Shown in pieces: positions 42,755-52,716 of a stretch of DNA of 64,000 bases; the stretch's first letter is position 1; every line of letters starts with the position of its first letter. Where the stretch lies: NCBI GenBank assembly GCA_022844345.1, contig JALHLU010000001.1:488138-552137 (forward strand), written 5' to 3'. This DNA is from Hyphomonadaceae bacterium (lineage in GTDB: Bacteria; Pseudomonadota; Alphaproteobacteria; Caulobacterales; Hyphomonadaceae). The notes under the pieces are model-generated. The model had not been told where the DNA came from, did not search any database, and saw only the letters and a program-made list of their open reading frames with translations. Both the position numbers and the translations under genes were made by a program.

Positions 42755-44260
42755 TCAGTCCTCGATCGGGATTCCGACGAAGAAGCGCTGGCCATCACGT
42801 TCGACCTGGAGGAGGACGGCAGTGCGGCCCTGCTTGCGGGCGGCGTCGACGGCCTTGCGAACGGCTTCCGGCGTGGAGACCGTCTCCTGACCCACCTTCA
42901 CGACACGGTCGCCGGTGCGGATGCCGGAATCGGCGGCGTGCGAGTTGACGCCGACCGAGGTGATCACGACCGTGCCGTTGCGGGCTGCAAGGCCCAGGCC
43001 GAGCTCGGCAAGCGAGATGCCGCCGGTGTCGCTGGGCGCCACGCTGGCGAGCACGGGTTTTGGCTGGGCCTCATCCTCGAGCTTGGCGATGGTGACGCGG
43101 ACTGTCTGTTCACGGCCATCGCGGATGAAGCGCATGTCGCGGCCCGTGCCGGCCTTGGTGTCGGCGACGGCGCGGGTGAGGTCCTGGACGTGGTTCACTT
43201 CGCGATCGCCAAAGCGCAGGATGATGTCGCCCTCGCGCAGGCCAGCCTTGGCGGCTGGGCTGTCGGCGGTGACATTGTTGACGACGGCGCCCTTGGCCGG
43301 GACGTTCAGGCTGGCTGCGATCTCGGGCGTGACTGGCGAGATGGCGACGCCGAGCCAGCCGCGCTGGACTGATCCGGTTTCGATGATCTGCTGCACGATG
43401 CCCCGGGCCATGTCGGAGGGGATCGAGAAGCCGATGCCGACATTGCCGCCGCTGGGCGTGTAGATCGCCGAGTTGACGCCGATGACGGCGCCCGACTGGT
43501 CGAAAAGCGGACCGCCGCTATTGCCCTGGTTGATGGGCGCGTCGACCTGGATGTAGTCGTCGTAGGAGCCCGAGCGGATGTCGCGGCCGCGGGCCGAGAC
43601 GATGCCGGCCGTGACCGTGTTGGCGAGGCCGAAAGGCGCGCCGATGGCGAAGACATTGTCGCCCGGGCGGGCCCGGTTGCTGTCGCCCCAGACAAGGCCG
43701 CGCGGCAGGTTCGATCCTTCAACCTTGACGACGGCGAGGTCTGTGCGCGGGTCCGTGCCGACGACGGTCCCGGAAAGTTCACGGCCATCCTGAAGCACGA
43801 CTGTCAGGCTCTTGGCCTCGTCGACGACGTGGTTATTGGTGACGATGTAGCCGCCTTCGAGGAAGAAGCCGGAGCCGGAGCCGCGACGGTCAGGCGCTTC
43901 GCCTCCAGGACCGCCGCCGGGACCACCGGGGCCGAACTGGAAGTAGTCCTGGAAGGGCGTGCCGGCGAAGGGATTGGCCTGCGGGCCGGACATGCGCTGG
44001 ACCGGCGAGGCCTGGCGCACTTCGATCTGGACGACGGCCGGGGAGACGGTTTCGACCAGGTCTGCGAGGTTCGGAAGGCTTCCCCAGCGCGCCTGCTGCC
44101 CCGCTGCGGCCTGAGCTCCAAGCTGCGCCGCCATGGGAGCGGCGATGGACGCGCCCTGGCTGGACAGGTGGGCGAAGGATGGGGCGGCAAGCGCGAGGGC
44201 GCCGAGGCTGACGCCAGCGACAAGGCCGCCGACAGCGCCAATGATTGTTCCACGATTCAT
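42755..44260 (-). CDS. degP: Periplasmic serine protease, DegP/HtrA family
   Basis: 501 aa with a signal peptide or anchor at the N-terminus (IIGAVGGLVAGVSLGALALA). Trypsin-like protease domain with His in IVTNNHVVDEA (about 142), Asp in DPRTDLAVVK (about 172) and Ser in NQGNSGGPLF (about 246). Two PDZ domains follow: about 280-370 (GWLGVAISPVTPEIA) and about 400-495 (GISLAELGLGLAARNG). A Gly-rich stretch (FGPGGPGGGPGG) precedes the first catalytic strand. It degrades or refolds damaged envelope proteins. Expected control is by envelope stress, not visible in sequence. Confidence 0.95.
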   Translation of the reverse strand: MNRGTIIGAVGGLVAGVSLGALALAAPSFAHLSSQGASIAAPMAAQLGAQAAAGQQARWGSLPNLADLVETVSPAVVQIEVRQASPVQRMSGPQANPFAGTPFQDYFQFGPGGPGGGPGGEAPDRRGSGSGFFLEGGYIVTNNHVVDEAKSLTVVLQDGRELSGTVVGTDPRTDLAVVKVEGSNLPRGLVWGDSNRARPGDNVFAIGAPFGLANTVTAGIVSARGRDIRSGSYDDYIQVDAPINQGNSGGPLFDQSGAVIGVNSAIYTPSGGNVGIGFSIPSDMARGIVQQIIETGSVQRGWLGVAISPVTPEIAASLNVPAKGAVVNNVTADSPAAKAGLREGDIILRFGDREVNHVQDLTRAVADTKAGTGRDMRFIRDGREQTVRVTIAKLEDEAQPKPVLASVAPSDTGGISLAELGLGLAARNGTVVITSVGVNSHAADSGIRTGDRVVKVGQETVSTPEAVRKAVDAARKQGRTAVLLQVERDGQRFFVGIPIED

Positions 44261-44457
44261 GTCAGTCTCCGTGTTCGCACAGAACCATCGGATGCTTGAG
44301 ATTGGTTCGATGCTTCAATTCGCAAGGGCTGGACGCCACACAGAAAACGGGCCGGACCGGCGGGTTTTCGGGAAGCGCCCTCATGATCGAATTTCGATGC
44401 GTAAATGTGGAATTTTTCGGGCGGGAATGGTCACAGGCTGTAACGATCGTTGCGGCC

Positions 44458-45444
44458 TCACGCCGCGCGTTCGTCCTGCCAGACGGCGGTCTCGAACAGG
44501 CTGGGGGGAACGTATTCGTCCCGGAACCAGGGATTGCGGCGGCGATCGAACAATTCCCGCAGCCAGGTGACCACGGTTCGGACCCGCGGCGTCCGCCGGG
44601 CGCCCTCGTGGAAGCTGAGCCAGACCTTGACCGAAGCCAGCGGCGGGATCGGGAGGGAGACAAGGCGCGAATCCAGCCGCGCCGCATAGCTGGGCATAAC
44701 AGCTATTCCCGCGCCTGCGGCAGTGGCCTGCAGCAGGGCGGCCGAGCAATCGGTGAGGATGGTGGGCTCGATCAGGGCGGCGATCTGGGCCGTCTTGTCC
44801 TTCCAGCCGGCGTTCTCGCCATACATCATATGATTGAGGACGCGGTGATTGGCGACGTCGAGCGGCCCTGTGGGCGCGCCGTAGGTGTCGATGTAGCTGC
44901 GGCTGGAGAAGACACAATAATGCAATGTGGCGACCGGGAACGAGATGGTATCTGCCTGGTGCGGCTGATCGAAGCCGACGACGACGTCGGCATAGCTCTG
45001 CCCTTGCTTTGGCAGAGTCCGGTCTGACTGAAGAGAAAGCCGCAAGCCAGGGTTGGCCGCGAGGAACTCCGCGAGACTTGGCGCAATACAGTAGGCAAGC
45101 ACGCCATCATTCGACCAGAGCTTCACTTCACCTTCGGCCTTGGTCTCAAGTCCCTTGAGCGTGTTCTCAAGAGAAAGACTTGCGCGCACCATGGTCGTGA
45201 CGTGATCGAGCGCTTCAGCACCAGCCTCAGTGAGTTGAATGCCTGAGGGCGAGCGGTCGAGAAGACGCGTTCCAAGTCTTTGCTCGAGCTGGCTTAGCCG
45301 TTTTGAAATCGCCGACTGTGTGACGCCCAACTGTTCTGCTGCTGCATTCATCGAGCCGGCAGTTGCAACAGCATAGAAGGTGCGAAGGTCGGACCAGTCG
45401 ACCAGTTCACGGACAAGCCGCTCGGTCCCTTCCCTGGTCGTCAT
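44458..45444 (-). CDS. LysR-family regulator
   Basis: 328 aa. Winged helix at about 18-78 (LRTFYAVATAGSMNAAAEQLG, then VTQSAISKRLSQLEQRLG and LLDRSPSGIQLTEAG). Effector domain beginning VKLWSNDGVLAYCIAPSLAEF and ending with AGIAVMPSYAARL. It is divergent from the GNAT-like operon across an 86-bp gap that contains a CtrA-like box, so it is the candidate regulator of that operon. Substrate or inducer unknown. Confidence 0.9.
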   Translation of the reverse strand: MTTREGTERLVRELVDWSDLRTFYAVATAGSMNAAAEQLGVTQSAISKRLSQLEQRLGTRLLDRSPSGIQLTEAGAEALDHVTTMVRASLSLENTLKGLETKAEGEVKLWSNDGVLAYCIAPSLAEFLAANPGLRLSLQSDRTLPKQGQSYADVVVGFDQPHQADTISFPVATLHYCVFSSRSYIDTYGAPTGPLDVANHRVLNHMMYGENAGWKDKTAQIAALIEPTILTDCSAALLQATAAGAGIAVMPSYAARLDSRLVSLPIPPLASVKVWLSFHEGARRTPRVRTVVTWLRELFDRRRNPWFRDEYVPPSLFETAVWQDERAA

Positions 45445-45496
45445 ACCCGGTCTGCCTGAAATGAAGTGGCGCAGTCTTCCAGTTTGTGGTGAATGG

Positions 45497-45512
45497 TTAG
45501 CAACTGATTAAC
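45497..45512. promoter_or_regulatory. CtrA-like box
   Basis: TTAG-CAACTGA-TTAAC, matching the CtrA consensus TTAA-N7-TTAAC with one mismatch. It lies in the 86-bp gap between the divergent LysR gene and the GNAT-like gene, 19 bp before the latter's start. The location is compatible with CtrA control of one or both transcripts. Confidence 0.4.
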
Positions 45513-45530
45513 AGCGCGGGTGGTTGGGTG

Positions 45531-46142
45531 ATGGCGGCTCTGATCTGGAACGCACGCACGCAGCTGAAATCGCTCGGCGGTGCGCGGTTGCACGCGAACT
45601 ACATGCCTGGCGCGTCCGAGGCGATGATGGCCTCGGTAAGGCTTACACATGTGGTGAGTGACGCGGACTATGCCGCCGTGCATTCGCTCGCGACGTCGGA
45701 GTTGGGGCCCGGTCTTGCTTCGCTCGCAGAGATCAAGCGCGTCGATGATCTTACGGGCGCATCCATCTGGGTTGTTCGCCGCAATGATGCGGTGACGGGG
45801 TTCCTGGCACCGCTGGCGCTGACGGAGGCCGGCGTTGCGGCGCTGGCCGATAGTACGTTCGATGCTGCAAACATTGATGAAGCCTGGGTTGCAGGGCTGG
45901 GTGAACCGCTCGCGGGCTTCTACTGCTGGTGTTACGCGGGCAAGGATCAGGTGAGCCGCGGCGCGCTTGTGCTGGGTCTGCGCACGCTGATCGACAAGCA
46001 TTTTACCGACCTGCCCTTCTTCGGCAGGGATTCAACCGACGCCGGCGCGCGCATCATGCACCATCTCGGCTTCTTCCCGTTCGATGACACACCGCACCTG
46101 TTCTGGCGTTGCTGCTCGCTGATGGAGCCGGTCTCATGCTGA
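45531..46142 (+). CDS. GNAT-fold-like hypothetical protein
   Basis: 203 aa from the ATG at 45531 (a GTG directly precedes it). No catalytic motif is certain. Features: a soluble protein with IWVVRRNDAVTGFLAPLALT, and a C-terminal FFGRDSTDAGARIMHHLGFF that resembles the last helix-strand of GNAT acetyltransferases. Its last 7 bp overlap the start of the next gene, a clear GNAT protein, so both belong to one transcript. The function is unknown; it may be a divergent acyltransferase. Confidence 0.65.
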   Translation: MAALIWNARTQLKSLGGARLHANYMPGASEAMMASVRLTHVVSDADYAAVHSLATSELGPGLASLAEIKRVDDLTGASIWVVRRNDAVTGFLAPLALTEAGVAALADSTFDAANIDEAWVAGLGEPLAGFYCWCYAGKDQVSRGALVLGLRTLIDKHFTDLPFFGRDSTDAGARIMHHLGFFPFDDTPHLFWRCCSLMEPVSC

Positions 46143-46717
46143 GTGTCGGCTCAACCAACCAGCGGAACGACCTGGCCGTCGAGATCGTTCGCGATCTTTC
46201 CGATTTCATGAAGGTCGTGGCGATCCGCGCGTCTGTGTTCCTGGCGGAGCAGGACTGCCCCTACGACGAAGAGTTCGATCACAACGACCTGTCGTCGCTG
46301 CACCTGATCGCCTACCTGCGCGGCGAGCCGGTGGCGACGCTGCGGGTGCGCTGGTTCGCCAACTTCGCGAAGATCGAGCGCGTGTGCGTGATGAAGCATG
46401 TGCGTGGCGGGGCTGTCGTGAAGCTGATGATCGAGACAGCTGTCGATATCATCAGCCGCAAGGGGTACACGCTGGCGATCGGCTATATCCAGAAGCGGCT
46501 TGCGCCGTTCTGGAAGCAGCTTGGCTTCCTGCCGCGCGAGGGACGGTCCGATTTCCGCTTCTCGGACTATGAATATGTCGAGTGCCAGCGCGTGCTGCCG
46601 GCGCGCATGGATGCGATTACCATCGACAGCGATCCCTATGTCGTGATGCGGCCCGAGGGCGCCTGGGACCGCGAGAACGTGCTCGACCGTTCGGCGTCGC
46701 GACCTGCGGTGGCCTGA
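46136..46717 (+). CDS. GNAT-family N-acetyltransferase
   Basis: 193 aa from the ATG at 46136, overlapping the previous stop; an in-frame start at 46109 is less likely. GNAT features: FMKVVAIRASVFLAEQDCPY, YLRGEPVATLRVRWFANFAKIE (beta4 with the acetyl-CoA-binding region following) and ERVCVMKHVRGGAVVKLMIE. Then IGYIQKRLAPFWKQLGFLPR near the C-terminus. The FAEQ-x-CPY start is that of the autoinducer-synthase-like GNAT subgroup. Acceptor unknown. Confidence 0.85.
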   Translation: MLSVGSTNQRNDLAVEIVRDLSDFMKVVAIRASVFLAEQDCPYDEEFDHNDLSSLHLIAYLRGEPVATLRVRWFANFAKIERVCVMKHVRGGAVVKLMIETAVDIISRKGYTLAIGYIQKRLAPFWKQLGFLPREGRSDFRFSDYEYVECQRVLPARMDAITIDSDPYVVMRPEGAWDRENVLDRSASRPAVA

Positions 46718-46722
46718 CCGAC

Positions 46723-47283
46723 ATGACAAAACTTCCGAGCAGGCTTCTCTGCATCGACCTCCAGGCCGATGCGGTTCCCGGGTGTGACCCCGATCCGGCC
46801 GCTGTGATGGCGGCTCGCAATCTCCTCTCAGTCGGCCGCAGGCTGGGGTGGACGATCGCGCACACGCGCCGGCGCACGCTGCCCGTTATCCGCACGCGCA
46901 ACGGCTTGCAGGCGACCAGCGTCAACCCGTTGATGACCGAGCAGGTGTTCTTCCATGACGGCCGGTCAGTTGCGGAGGCCTATGGCCTTTCCGGCCTGCT
47001 GCGCGGCTGGCGCGAGGAGACTGTGCTGGTCGCGGCCTACGATCCGGTGGCGCTGCTGAGTTGCGTGCTGGCGTGCCAGGAGCCGGGACCGCGCCTGATG
47101 CTGGTAGAAGACGTGATGCCGATGAAGGCGCTGGAGGGGGCTGCGCGCGTTGGACTCTTCCATGGCGATGACTGGCGGCACAGCTTCAAGGGCGCCACGC
47201 TCGCCAGGCTGGTGAAGGACGCAGCCCGGGCGACCGGCGTGCATGTGCTTCCGCTCCCGGAAGGGTCGCAACCGGGCCTGTAA
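46723..47283 (+). CDS. Isochorismatase-like (cysteine hydrolase fold) protein
   Basis: 186 aa from the ATG at 46723. The Rossmann-like fold of isochorismatase/nicotinamidase relatives: LLCIDLQADAVPG (first Asp), TIAHTRRR and VLVAAYDPVALLSCVLACQE (Cys position). The Lys of the usual Asp-Lys-Cys triad is not found where expected (MTEQVFFHDGRS). Activity may therefore be altered or absent. It starts 5 bp after the GNAT stop, so it is the third gene of a small operon. Confidence 0.75.
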   Translation: MTKLPSRLLCIDLQADAVPGCDPDPAAVMAARNLLSVGRRLGWTIAHTRRRTLPVIRTRNGLQATSVNPLMTEQVFFHDGRSVAEAYGLSGLLRGWREETVLVAAYDPVALLSCVLACQEPGPRLMLVEDVMPMKALEGAARVGLFHGDDWRHSFKGATLARLVKDAARATGVHVLPLPEGSQPGL

Positions 47284-47342
47284 GGCTGGCGGCAGACCAG
47301 TGGCCGTGGCAGTCTGCGCGGCAGCAAGAAACGACCTCGGGG

Positions 47343-48572
47343 ATGGACATCATGCGCGGCGCGATTTTCGCGGCGGCCTTTGCGCTGGCCGGATGCGTGA
47401 CACTGCCGGCGAGCCAGTCAACTTTTTCGCCTCGCCTGTCGACGCCGCGTCTCGACGTGGTGGACACGAGCAATCTAAGCGAGGCGCAGCGCGACATGCT
47501 GGGTGCGCGCGCCAATCTCAACATCTACCGGACGCTGGCGCATCACGTCGATCTCTACAATCGCTGGTCGCCGCTTGGACAGGTGCTGCTGAATGGCACC
47601 AGCGTGTCGGCGCGGCATCGCGAGCTGGCGATGCTGCGGATGGGATGGCTGTGCCAGTCGCCGTATGAGTGGTCACAGCACGCGCGGATCGCCAAGGCGT
47701 CTGCAGGCATGACCGATGCGGAAGTCCGCGCCATCGCGGCGGCGCCGGACGCGGCTTCGTGGTCTGACATTGATCGGGCGGTCATGAGAATGGCGGATGA
47801 GCTTCGCTATGACGCCATGATCTCGGATGCGACGTGGGCGGAGCTGCGAAAGGTTTATTCGGACAAGCAGGTGATGGAGCTGCTGTTCACGGCCGGGCAG
47901 TACCAGCTGGTATCGATGGCCCTCAACACACTGGGCATACAGGTGGAGCCGGAGGCCGTGGATTTCATGCCCATCGGCCTGCCCCTGCCTGCGCTGGCGG
48001 GCCGTGCTGGCGGGCCGCGCCTGACGGAGCCGCGCATAGCGCCGATCACGCCAGACAGGTGGACAGCCGAGCAGCGCGCGATGATTGCGCCACAGACCCG
48101 GCCAGACGGGACGGCGCTCAACCTCTATACCACCATGCTGAACCATCCGGGCCTGTATGGCCCGCGCGCTCGGTTTGGCTCGTACCTGCAGCGCGACAGC
48201 CTGCTCGATCCCGAAACGCGCGAACTGCTGATCATGCGGACGGCGTGGAATATCCGGGCCGAGTACGAATGGGCGCACCATGTCGCGTACGCCAAGTCGG
48301 CGGGCTTGAGCGACGCACAGATTGCCGACATCGCAGCGGGCGCGTCGGCGATGGGCTGGAATGCACGGCAGCGGGCCGTGCTGACGGCGGCGGACGAACT
48401 GCGGCGCGAGGCGTTCATTTCCGATGCGACGTGGGATGAGCTTGCCAAATACTATGGCATGAAGCAGCGGATCGAGATCGTATACACGGTGGGAGGCTAC
48501 ATGATGACCGGGCTTGCCATCAATTCATTCGGCGTCCAGGTGGAGCCGGGTTATCCGGCGATGCCGAAGTGA
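47343..48572 (+). CDS. Lipoprotein with two carboxymuconolactone-decarboxylase-like domains
   Basis: 409 aa. Lipobox LAGC (Cys about 19). Two tandem CMD/AhpD-like domains: about 60-200 (LNGTSVSARHRELAMLRMGW, YEWSQHARIAKASAGMTD) and about 245-400 (LLDPETRELLIMRTAWNIR, YEWAHHVAYAKSAGLSD). Each keeps the E-W-x-x-H motif but lacks the C-x-x-C pair of AhpD peroxidases. The domains are similar to each other, indicating internal duplication. The membrane-anchored location is unusual for this fold. Confidence 0.85.
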   Translation: MDIMRGAIFAAAFALAGCVTLPASQSTFSPRLSTPRLDVVDTSNLSEAQRDMLGARANLNIYRTLAHHVDLYNRWSPLGQVLLNGTSVSARHRELAMLRMGWLCQSPYEWSQHARIAKASAGMTDAEVRAIAAAPDAASWSDIDRAVMRMADELRYDAMISDATWAELRKVYSDKQVMELLFTAGQYQLVSMALNTLGIQVEPEAVDFMPIGLPLPALAGRAGGPRLTEPRIAPITPDRWTAEQRAMIAPQTRPDGTALNLYTTMLNHPGLYGPRARFGSYLQRDSLLDPETRELLIMRTAWNIRAEYEWAHHVAYAKSAGLSDAQIADIAAGASAMGWNARQRAVLTAADELRREAFISDATWDELAKYYGMKQRIEIVYTVGGYMMTGLAINSFGVQVEPGYPAMPK

Positions 48573-48622
48573 AGCGGCTGAACCAACTGGGCTGAGTAGA
48601 CTGTGCAAACATGAGGGCTGAC

Positions 48623-49129
48623 GTGAAACTCCGTACCGTATTTCTGACGACTGCCGCCTTTGCGCTTGCTGCGGCCTGCACGCCGGCCACCGAAACGCCG
48701 GCGGCGGAAGCCCCGCCGGCCGCCGAGATTGCTGAACCGTCGACGGCGCCGAGCGGCCCGGCCGCCGACAACACGACCGACTCGCTGGCGTCCACGCCGA
48801 CGGATGCGCCGGCAGTGGCCGACGCTGGAGCCATTCCGGCCGCGCCGCCGGCCGCAACGCCGGCCCCGGCGGCAGATCCTGCTCCTGCGGTGATGGCTGC
48901 CGGCAAGGCCGCTTACGCCCAGTCCTGTGCGATGTGCCATGGTCCGGCGGGCGCCGGCACGCCGATGGGCGTCGCCCTGACGGCCGGGCTTGAGGCCGCA
49001 GCCATCAAGGAAAAGATCGTGAAGGGCAAGGTGAACGCCACCGACACGATGCCCCCGATGGGGGCCCTGTTCTCGGAAGACCAGCTGAATGCGCTGGCCG
49101 CGTTTGTCGAGGCTGGCCTACCGCAGTAG
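48623..49129 (+). CDS. Lipoprotein cytochrome c
   Basis: 168 aa from the GTG at 48623, which has GAGGG five bases upstream; the ATG at 48611 is an alternative. Lipobox LAAAC, then an Ala/Pro/Thr-rich linker of about 65 residues, then a class I cytochrome c domain with CAMCH (heme) and the distal Met region DTMPPMGALFSEDQLNALAAF. The linker would hold the heme domain away from the membrane, where it can carry electrons in the periplasm. 38 bp separate it from the lipoprotein before it. Confidence 0.88.
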   Translation: MKLRTVFLTTAAFALAAACTPATETPAAEAPPAAEIAEPSTAPSGPAADNTTDSLASTPTDAPAVADAGAIPAAPPAATPAPAADPAPAVMAAGKAAYAQSCAMCHGPAGAGTPMGVALTAGLEAAAIKEKIVKGKVNATDTMPPMGALFSEDQLNALAAFVEAGLPQ

Positions 49130-49250
49130 GCGCAGCCCCCAGGCCGAATACGGGCAAGGTTGGGGCCGGGCGCCGTAGAATTAAGCAGCTTACGCCACTG
49201 CCCCGGGAAAACCGTGGCGAGGGCGCACGGTTTGTGGAACGCTGCGCCCC

Positions 49251-52200
49251 ATGTCGATCAAGGCCAGCATCTATCACCTTACCCATTACATGTATGACCA
49301 GCCGGTGGTGCTGGGGCCGCAAGTCATAAGACTGCGGCCGGCGCCGCATTCGCGGACGCGGGTGATCTCGCATTCGCTGAAAGTGTCACCCGACAAGCAT
49401 TTCGTGAATTACCAGCAGGACCTCTATGGCAACTGGCTGGCGCGGTATGTCTTCCCCGAGCCGGTGCGCGAGCTGAAGATCGAGGTCGATCTCGTCGCCG
49501 ACATGACCGTCTACAACCCGTTCGACTTCTTCGTGGAGGAGAGCGCGGAGACATGGCCCTTCGAGTATCCGCCGGAGATTGCGGATGACCTCGCAATCTA
49601 TCGCTCGACCGAGCCGATGGGGCCGCACCTCAAGAAATTCCTTGCGGGCATTCCCAAGGGCCGGCTGCGTACCGTCGATTTCATCGTGATGCTGAACTCG
49701 GCCGTGGCGAAGGCGGTGGGGTATGTGATCCGGATGGAGCCGGGCGTGCAGACGCCGGAGGAGACATTCGAGAGCGGCAAGGGATCGTGCCGGGATTCAA
49801 GCTGGCTTCTGGTGCAGGCTGCGCGGCATCTGGGATTCGCGGCGCGGTTTGTGTCGGGCTACCTGATCCAGTTGAAGCCCGACCTGGTGGCGCTGGATGG
49901 GCCGCCGGGGACGAGCGTCGATTTCACTGACCTGCATGCGTGGTGCGAGGTCTACCTCCCAGGTGCGGGGTGGATCGGCCTTGATCCGACATCGGGGCTG
50001 CTGACGGGCGAGAGCCACATCCCGCTGTCGGCTACGCCGCACTATCGGAACGCTGCGCCGATTTCGGGCGGGTATACCGGCACGGCCAATGTGTCGTTCG
50101 CGTTCGACATGAAGGTGAAGCGCGTGGCCGAGCATCCGCGCATCACCAAGCCTTTTTCCGACGAGAGTTGGGCGGCGCTCGATGCGCTGGGCGAGAAGGT
50201 GGATGCGGCGCTGAAGGCGGGCGATGTGCGCCTGACGATGGGCGGCGAGCCGACGTTTGTTTCGATCGACGACTTTGAAGCGGACGAATGGAACACGGGC
50301 GCGGACGGGCCGACCAAGCGCAAGCTGGCGGACAAGCTGATCCAGCGGCTGCGAGACCGCTTCGCGCCCGGCGGATTCCTGCATTATGGGCAGGGCAAGT
50401 GGTACCCCGGAGAGACGCTGCCGCGCTGGACGTTCTCGCTTTACTGGCGGCGCGACGGGTTGCCGATCTGGCACGATCCTGAGCTGGTCGCAGGCGAGAA
50501 TGGCGCGGGCACGGCGACGAAAGTCGAGGCCGAGCAATTGCTGCAGGCGATGGCGGAGGAGTTGGGCGTTGGCGCGGAGATGGTGATTCCCGCCTTTGAA
50601 GACCCCGCGAACTGGATTCTCAAGGAGGGAAATCTTCCGGAGAATGTGACGCCGGAGAATTCGAAGCTGAAAGACCCCGAAGAACGCAACCGCATCGCGC
50701 GCGTGTTCGAGCGGGGCCTGACCGAACCGAGCGGCTATGTTCTGCCGATCCAGCGCTGGCAAGCCAAGGCGAGCACAAAGGCGAAGGTCGGCAAGGGCGC
50801 GGCAAAGAAAAAGAGCGCCGTGGCGGAGACGCCGGGTCGTGTTGCGACCAAGGGACGGTGGAAGTCCGAGAAGTGGAAGCTGCGGCGCGGGCACATGTTC
50901 CTCGCGCCGGGCGACAGCCCCGTTGGTTATCGCCTGCCGCTCGAGTCGTTGACGTGGATTCCGCCCCAGCTTTATCCGCACGTGATTCCGGCTGATCCGA
51001 GCGAGGAGCGTGGGCCGCTGCCAGACTATGCGGCTTTCATCGGCACGTCGCAGGGCTATGCGCTGCAAGGCAATCCGCCGGCTGAGCAGGCGCGGGCACA
51101 GTTCACGGCGAGCGAGGGCGGGCGGCAGCAGGTTCAGGAGCAGTCGTTCTCCGAGGTCGCGGGCTCTGTGCGCACGGCTATGTCGGTGGAGGCGCGCGAG
51201 GGGCGGCTGTGCGTGTTCATGCCGCCGGTGGAGCGCATCGAGGACTATCTCGAGCTGGTGGCGGCGGCGGAAGCGGCGGCGAAACAGATCGGGCTGCCGG
51301 TGCACATCGAAGGGTATGCCCCGCCACACGACCCGCGCATGAATGTGATGCGCGTGACACCGGACCCGGGCGTGATCGAGGTGAACGTGCATCCGGCCAC
51401 GAACTGGCGCGAGTGCGTGGACATAACCACGACGCTCTATGATGAGGCGCGGCAGTGCCGGCTTGGCTGCGACAAGTTCATGATCGACGGGCGGCATACC
51501 GGCACGGGCGGCGGCAACCATGTGGTCGTCGGAGGAGCAACGCCGAATGACTCGCCCTTCCTGCGGCGGCCGGATGTTCTGAAGAGCCTGCTGCTGCTGT
51601 GGCAGAAGCGGCCGTCGCTATCGTATCTGTTCTCGGGCATGTTCATCGGGCCGACGAGCCAGGCGCCACGCATCGACGAGGCGCGGCATGATGCGCTCTA
51701 CGAACTCGAGATCGCGCTGTCGCAGATCCACACGCCAGGCGCAGGACCGGGTGGCGATCCTTACACGCCGCCATGGCTGGTGGACCGGCTGCTGCGCAAC
51801 CTGCTGGTGGACGTGTCGGGCAATACGCACCGCACGGAAATCTGCATCGACAAGCTGTTCTCGCCGGACGGACCGACGGGGCGCCTCGGCCTCGTCGAGT
51901 TCCGCGGCTTCGAGATGCCGCCAGATCCGCGCATGAGCCTGGCGCAACAAGTGCTGGTGCGGGCGATCATCGCGCGGATGTGGAAGTCTCCGATCACGGG
52001 CAATCTCGTGCGGTGGGGAACGACGCTGCATGACAGGTTCATGCTGCCGCATTTCGTGTGGCAGGATTTCCTCGACCTGCTGCGCGATCTTTCGGCGCAT
52101 GGTTTCGAGCTGCGGCCAGAATGGTTCGAGGCGCAGCTGGAATTCCGCTTCCCGTTCTGCGGGGAGATCGAGGTAGAAGGCGTGAAGCTGGAAGTGCGGC

Positions 52201-52694
52201 AGGCGCTTGAGCCGTGGCATGTACTGGGCGAGACCGGCGCGATTGGGGGGACGGTGCGTTATGCGGACTCCTCCGCCGAGCGCGTGCAGCTGAAGCTGAC
52301 GGCGGCCGATCCGGGGCGCTATCGCGTGGCAGCCAATCGCCGGCCGGTGCCGCTGCAACAGGTGGGCAATGGCGAGGCGGTCGCGGGGGTGCGTTACAAG
52401 GCGTGGAAACCGCCGCTGTCGCTTCACCCGGTGCTGCCGACCAACGTGCCGCTGGTCTTCGATGTGTTCGATACCTGGTCGGGCCGGGCCATCGGGGGAT
52501 GCGTCTATCACGTGGCCCACCCCGGGGGGCGGAGCTACGACACCTTCCCGGTCAACGGCAACGAGGCTGAGGCGCGGCGTCTGGCCCGGTTTGAACCCCA
52601 TGGACATTCTCCGGGGATGTATCAGCTTGGCGTTGAGTCGCCGCACCCGGAGTTTCCGCATACTCTGGACCTGAGGCGGGCGCCGGGTATCTAG
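49251..52694 (+). CDS. Transglutaminase-DUF2126 protein, locus 2
   Basis: 1147 aa. N-terminal beta domain ([20 protein letters not shown]), transglutaminase core with Cys in [16 protein letters not shown] (about 178), His in [12 protein letters not shown] (about 228) and Asp in GLDPTSGL (about 244), then the long DUF2126 region (about 290-1140). DUF2126 is predicted to be a glutamine-synthetase/GCS-like COOH-NH2 ligase. Conserved parts here are [49 protein letters not shown] and [21 protein letters not shown] (split). First gene of a three-gene locus without an Anbu peptidase. Confidence 0.92.
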   Translation: MSIKASIYHLTHYMYDQPVVLGPQVIRLRPAPHSRTRVISHSLKVSPDKHFVNYQQDLYGNWLARYVFPEPVRELKIEVDLVADMTVYNPFDFFVEESAETWPFEYPPEIADDLAIYRSTEPMGPHLKKFLAGIPKGRLRTVDFIVMLNSAVAKAVGYVIRMEPGVQTPEETFESGKGSCRDSSWLLVQAARHLGFAARFVSGYLIQLKPDLVALDGPPGTSVDFTDLHAWCEVYLPGAGWIGLDPTSGLLTGESHIPLSATPHYRNAAPISGGYTGTANVSFAFDMKVKRVAEHPRITKPFSDESWAALDALGEKVDAALKAGDVRLTMGGEPTFVSIDDFEADEWNTGADGPTKRKLADKLIQRLRDRFAPGGFLHYGQGKWYPGETLPRWTFSLYWRRDGLPIWHDPELVAGENGAGTATKVEAEQLLQAMAEELGVGAEMVIPAFEDPANWILKEGNLPENVTPENSKLKDPEERNRIARVFERGLTEPSGYVLPIQRWQAKASTKAKVGKGAAKKKSAVAETPGRVATKGRWKSEKWKLRRGHMFLAPGDSPVGYRLPLESLTWIPPQLYPHVIPADPSEERGPLPDYAAFIGTSQGYALQGNPPAEQARAQFTASEGGRQQVQEQSFSEVAGSVRTAMSVEAREGRLCVFMPPVERIEDYLELVAAAEAAAKQIGLPVHIEGYAPPHDPRMNVMRVTPDPGVIEVNVHPATNWRECVDITTTLYDEARQCRLGCDKFMIDGRHTGTGGGNHVVVGGATPNDSPFLRRPDVLKSLLLLWQKRPSLSYLFSGMFIGPTSQAPRIDEARHDALYELEIALSQIHTPGAGPGGDPYTPPWLVDRLLRNLLVDVSGNTHRTEICIDKLFSPDGPTGRLGLVEFRGFEMPPDPRMSLAQQVLVRAIIARMWKSPITGNLVRWGTTLHDRFMLPHFVWQDFLDLLRDLSAHGFELRPEWFEAQLEFRFPFCGEIEVEGVKLEVRQALEPWHVLGETGAIGGTVRYADSSAERVQLKLTAADPGRYRVAANRRPVPLQQVGNGEAVAGVRYKAWKPPLSLHPVLPTNVPLVFDVFDTWSGRAIGGCVYHVAHPGGRSYDTFPVNGNEAEARRLARFEPHGHSPGMYQLGVESPHPEFPHTLDLRRAPGI

Positions 52695-52716
52695 GCGGGA
52701 TTCCAAAGGGGCTGAC

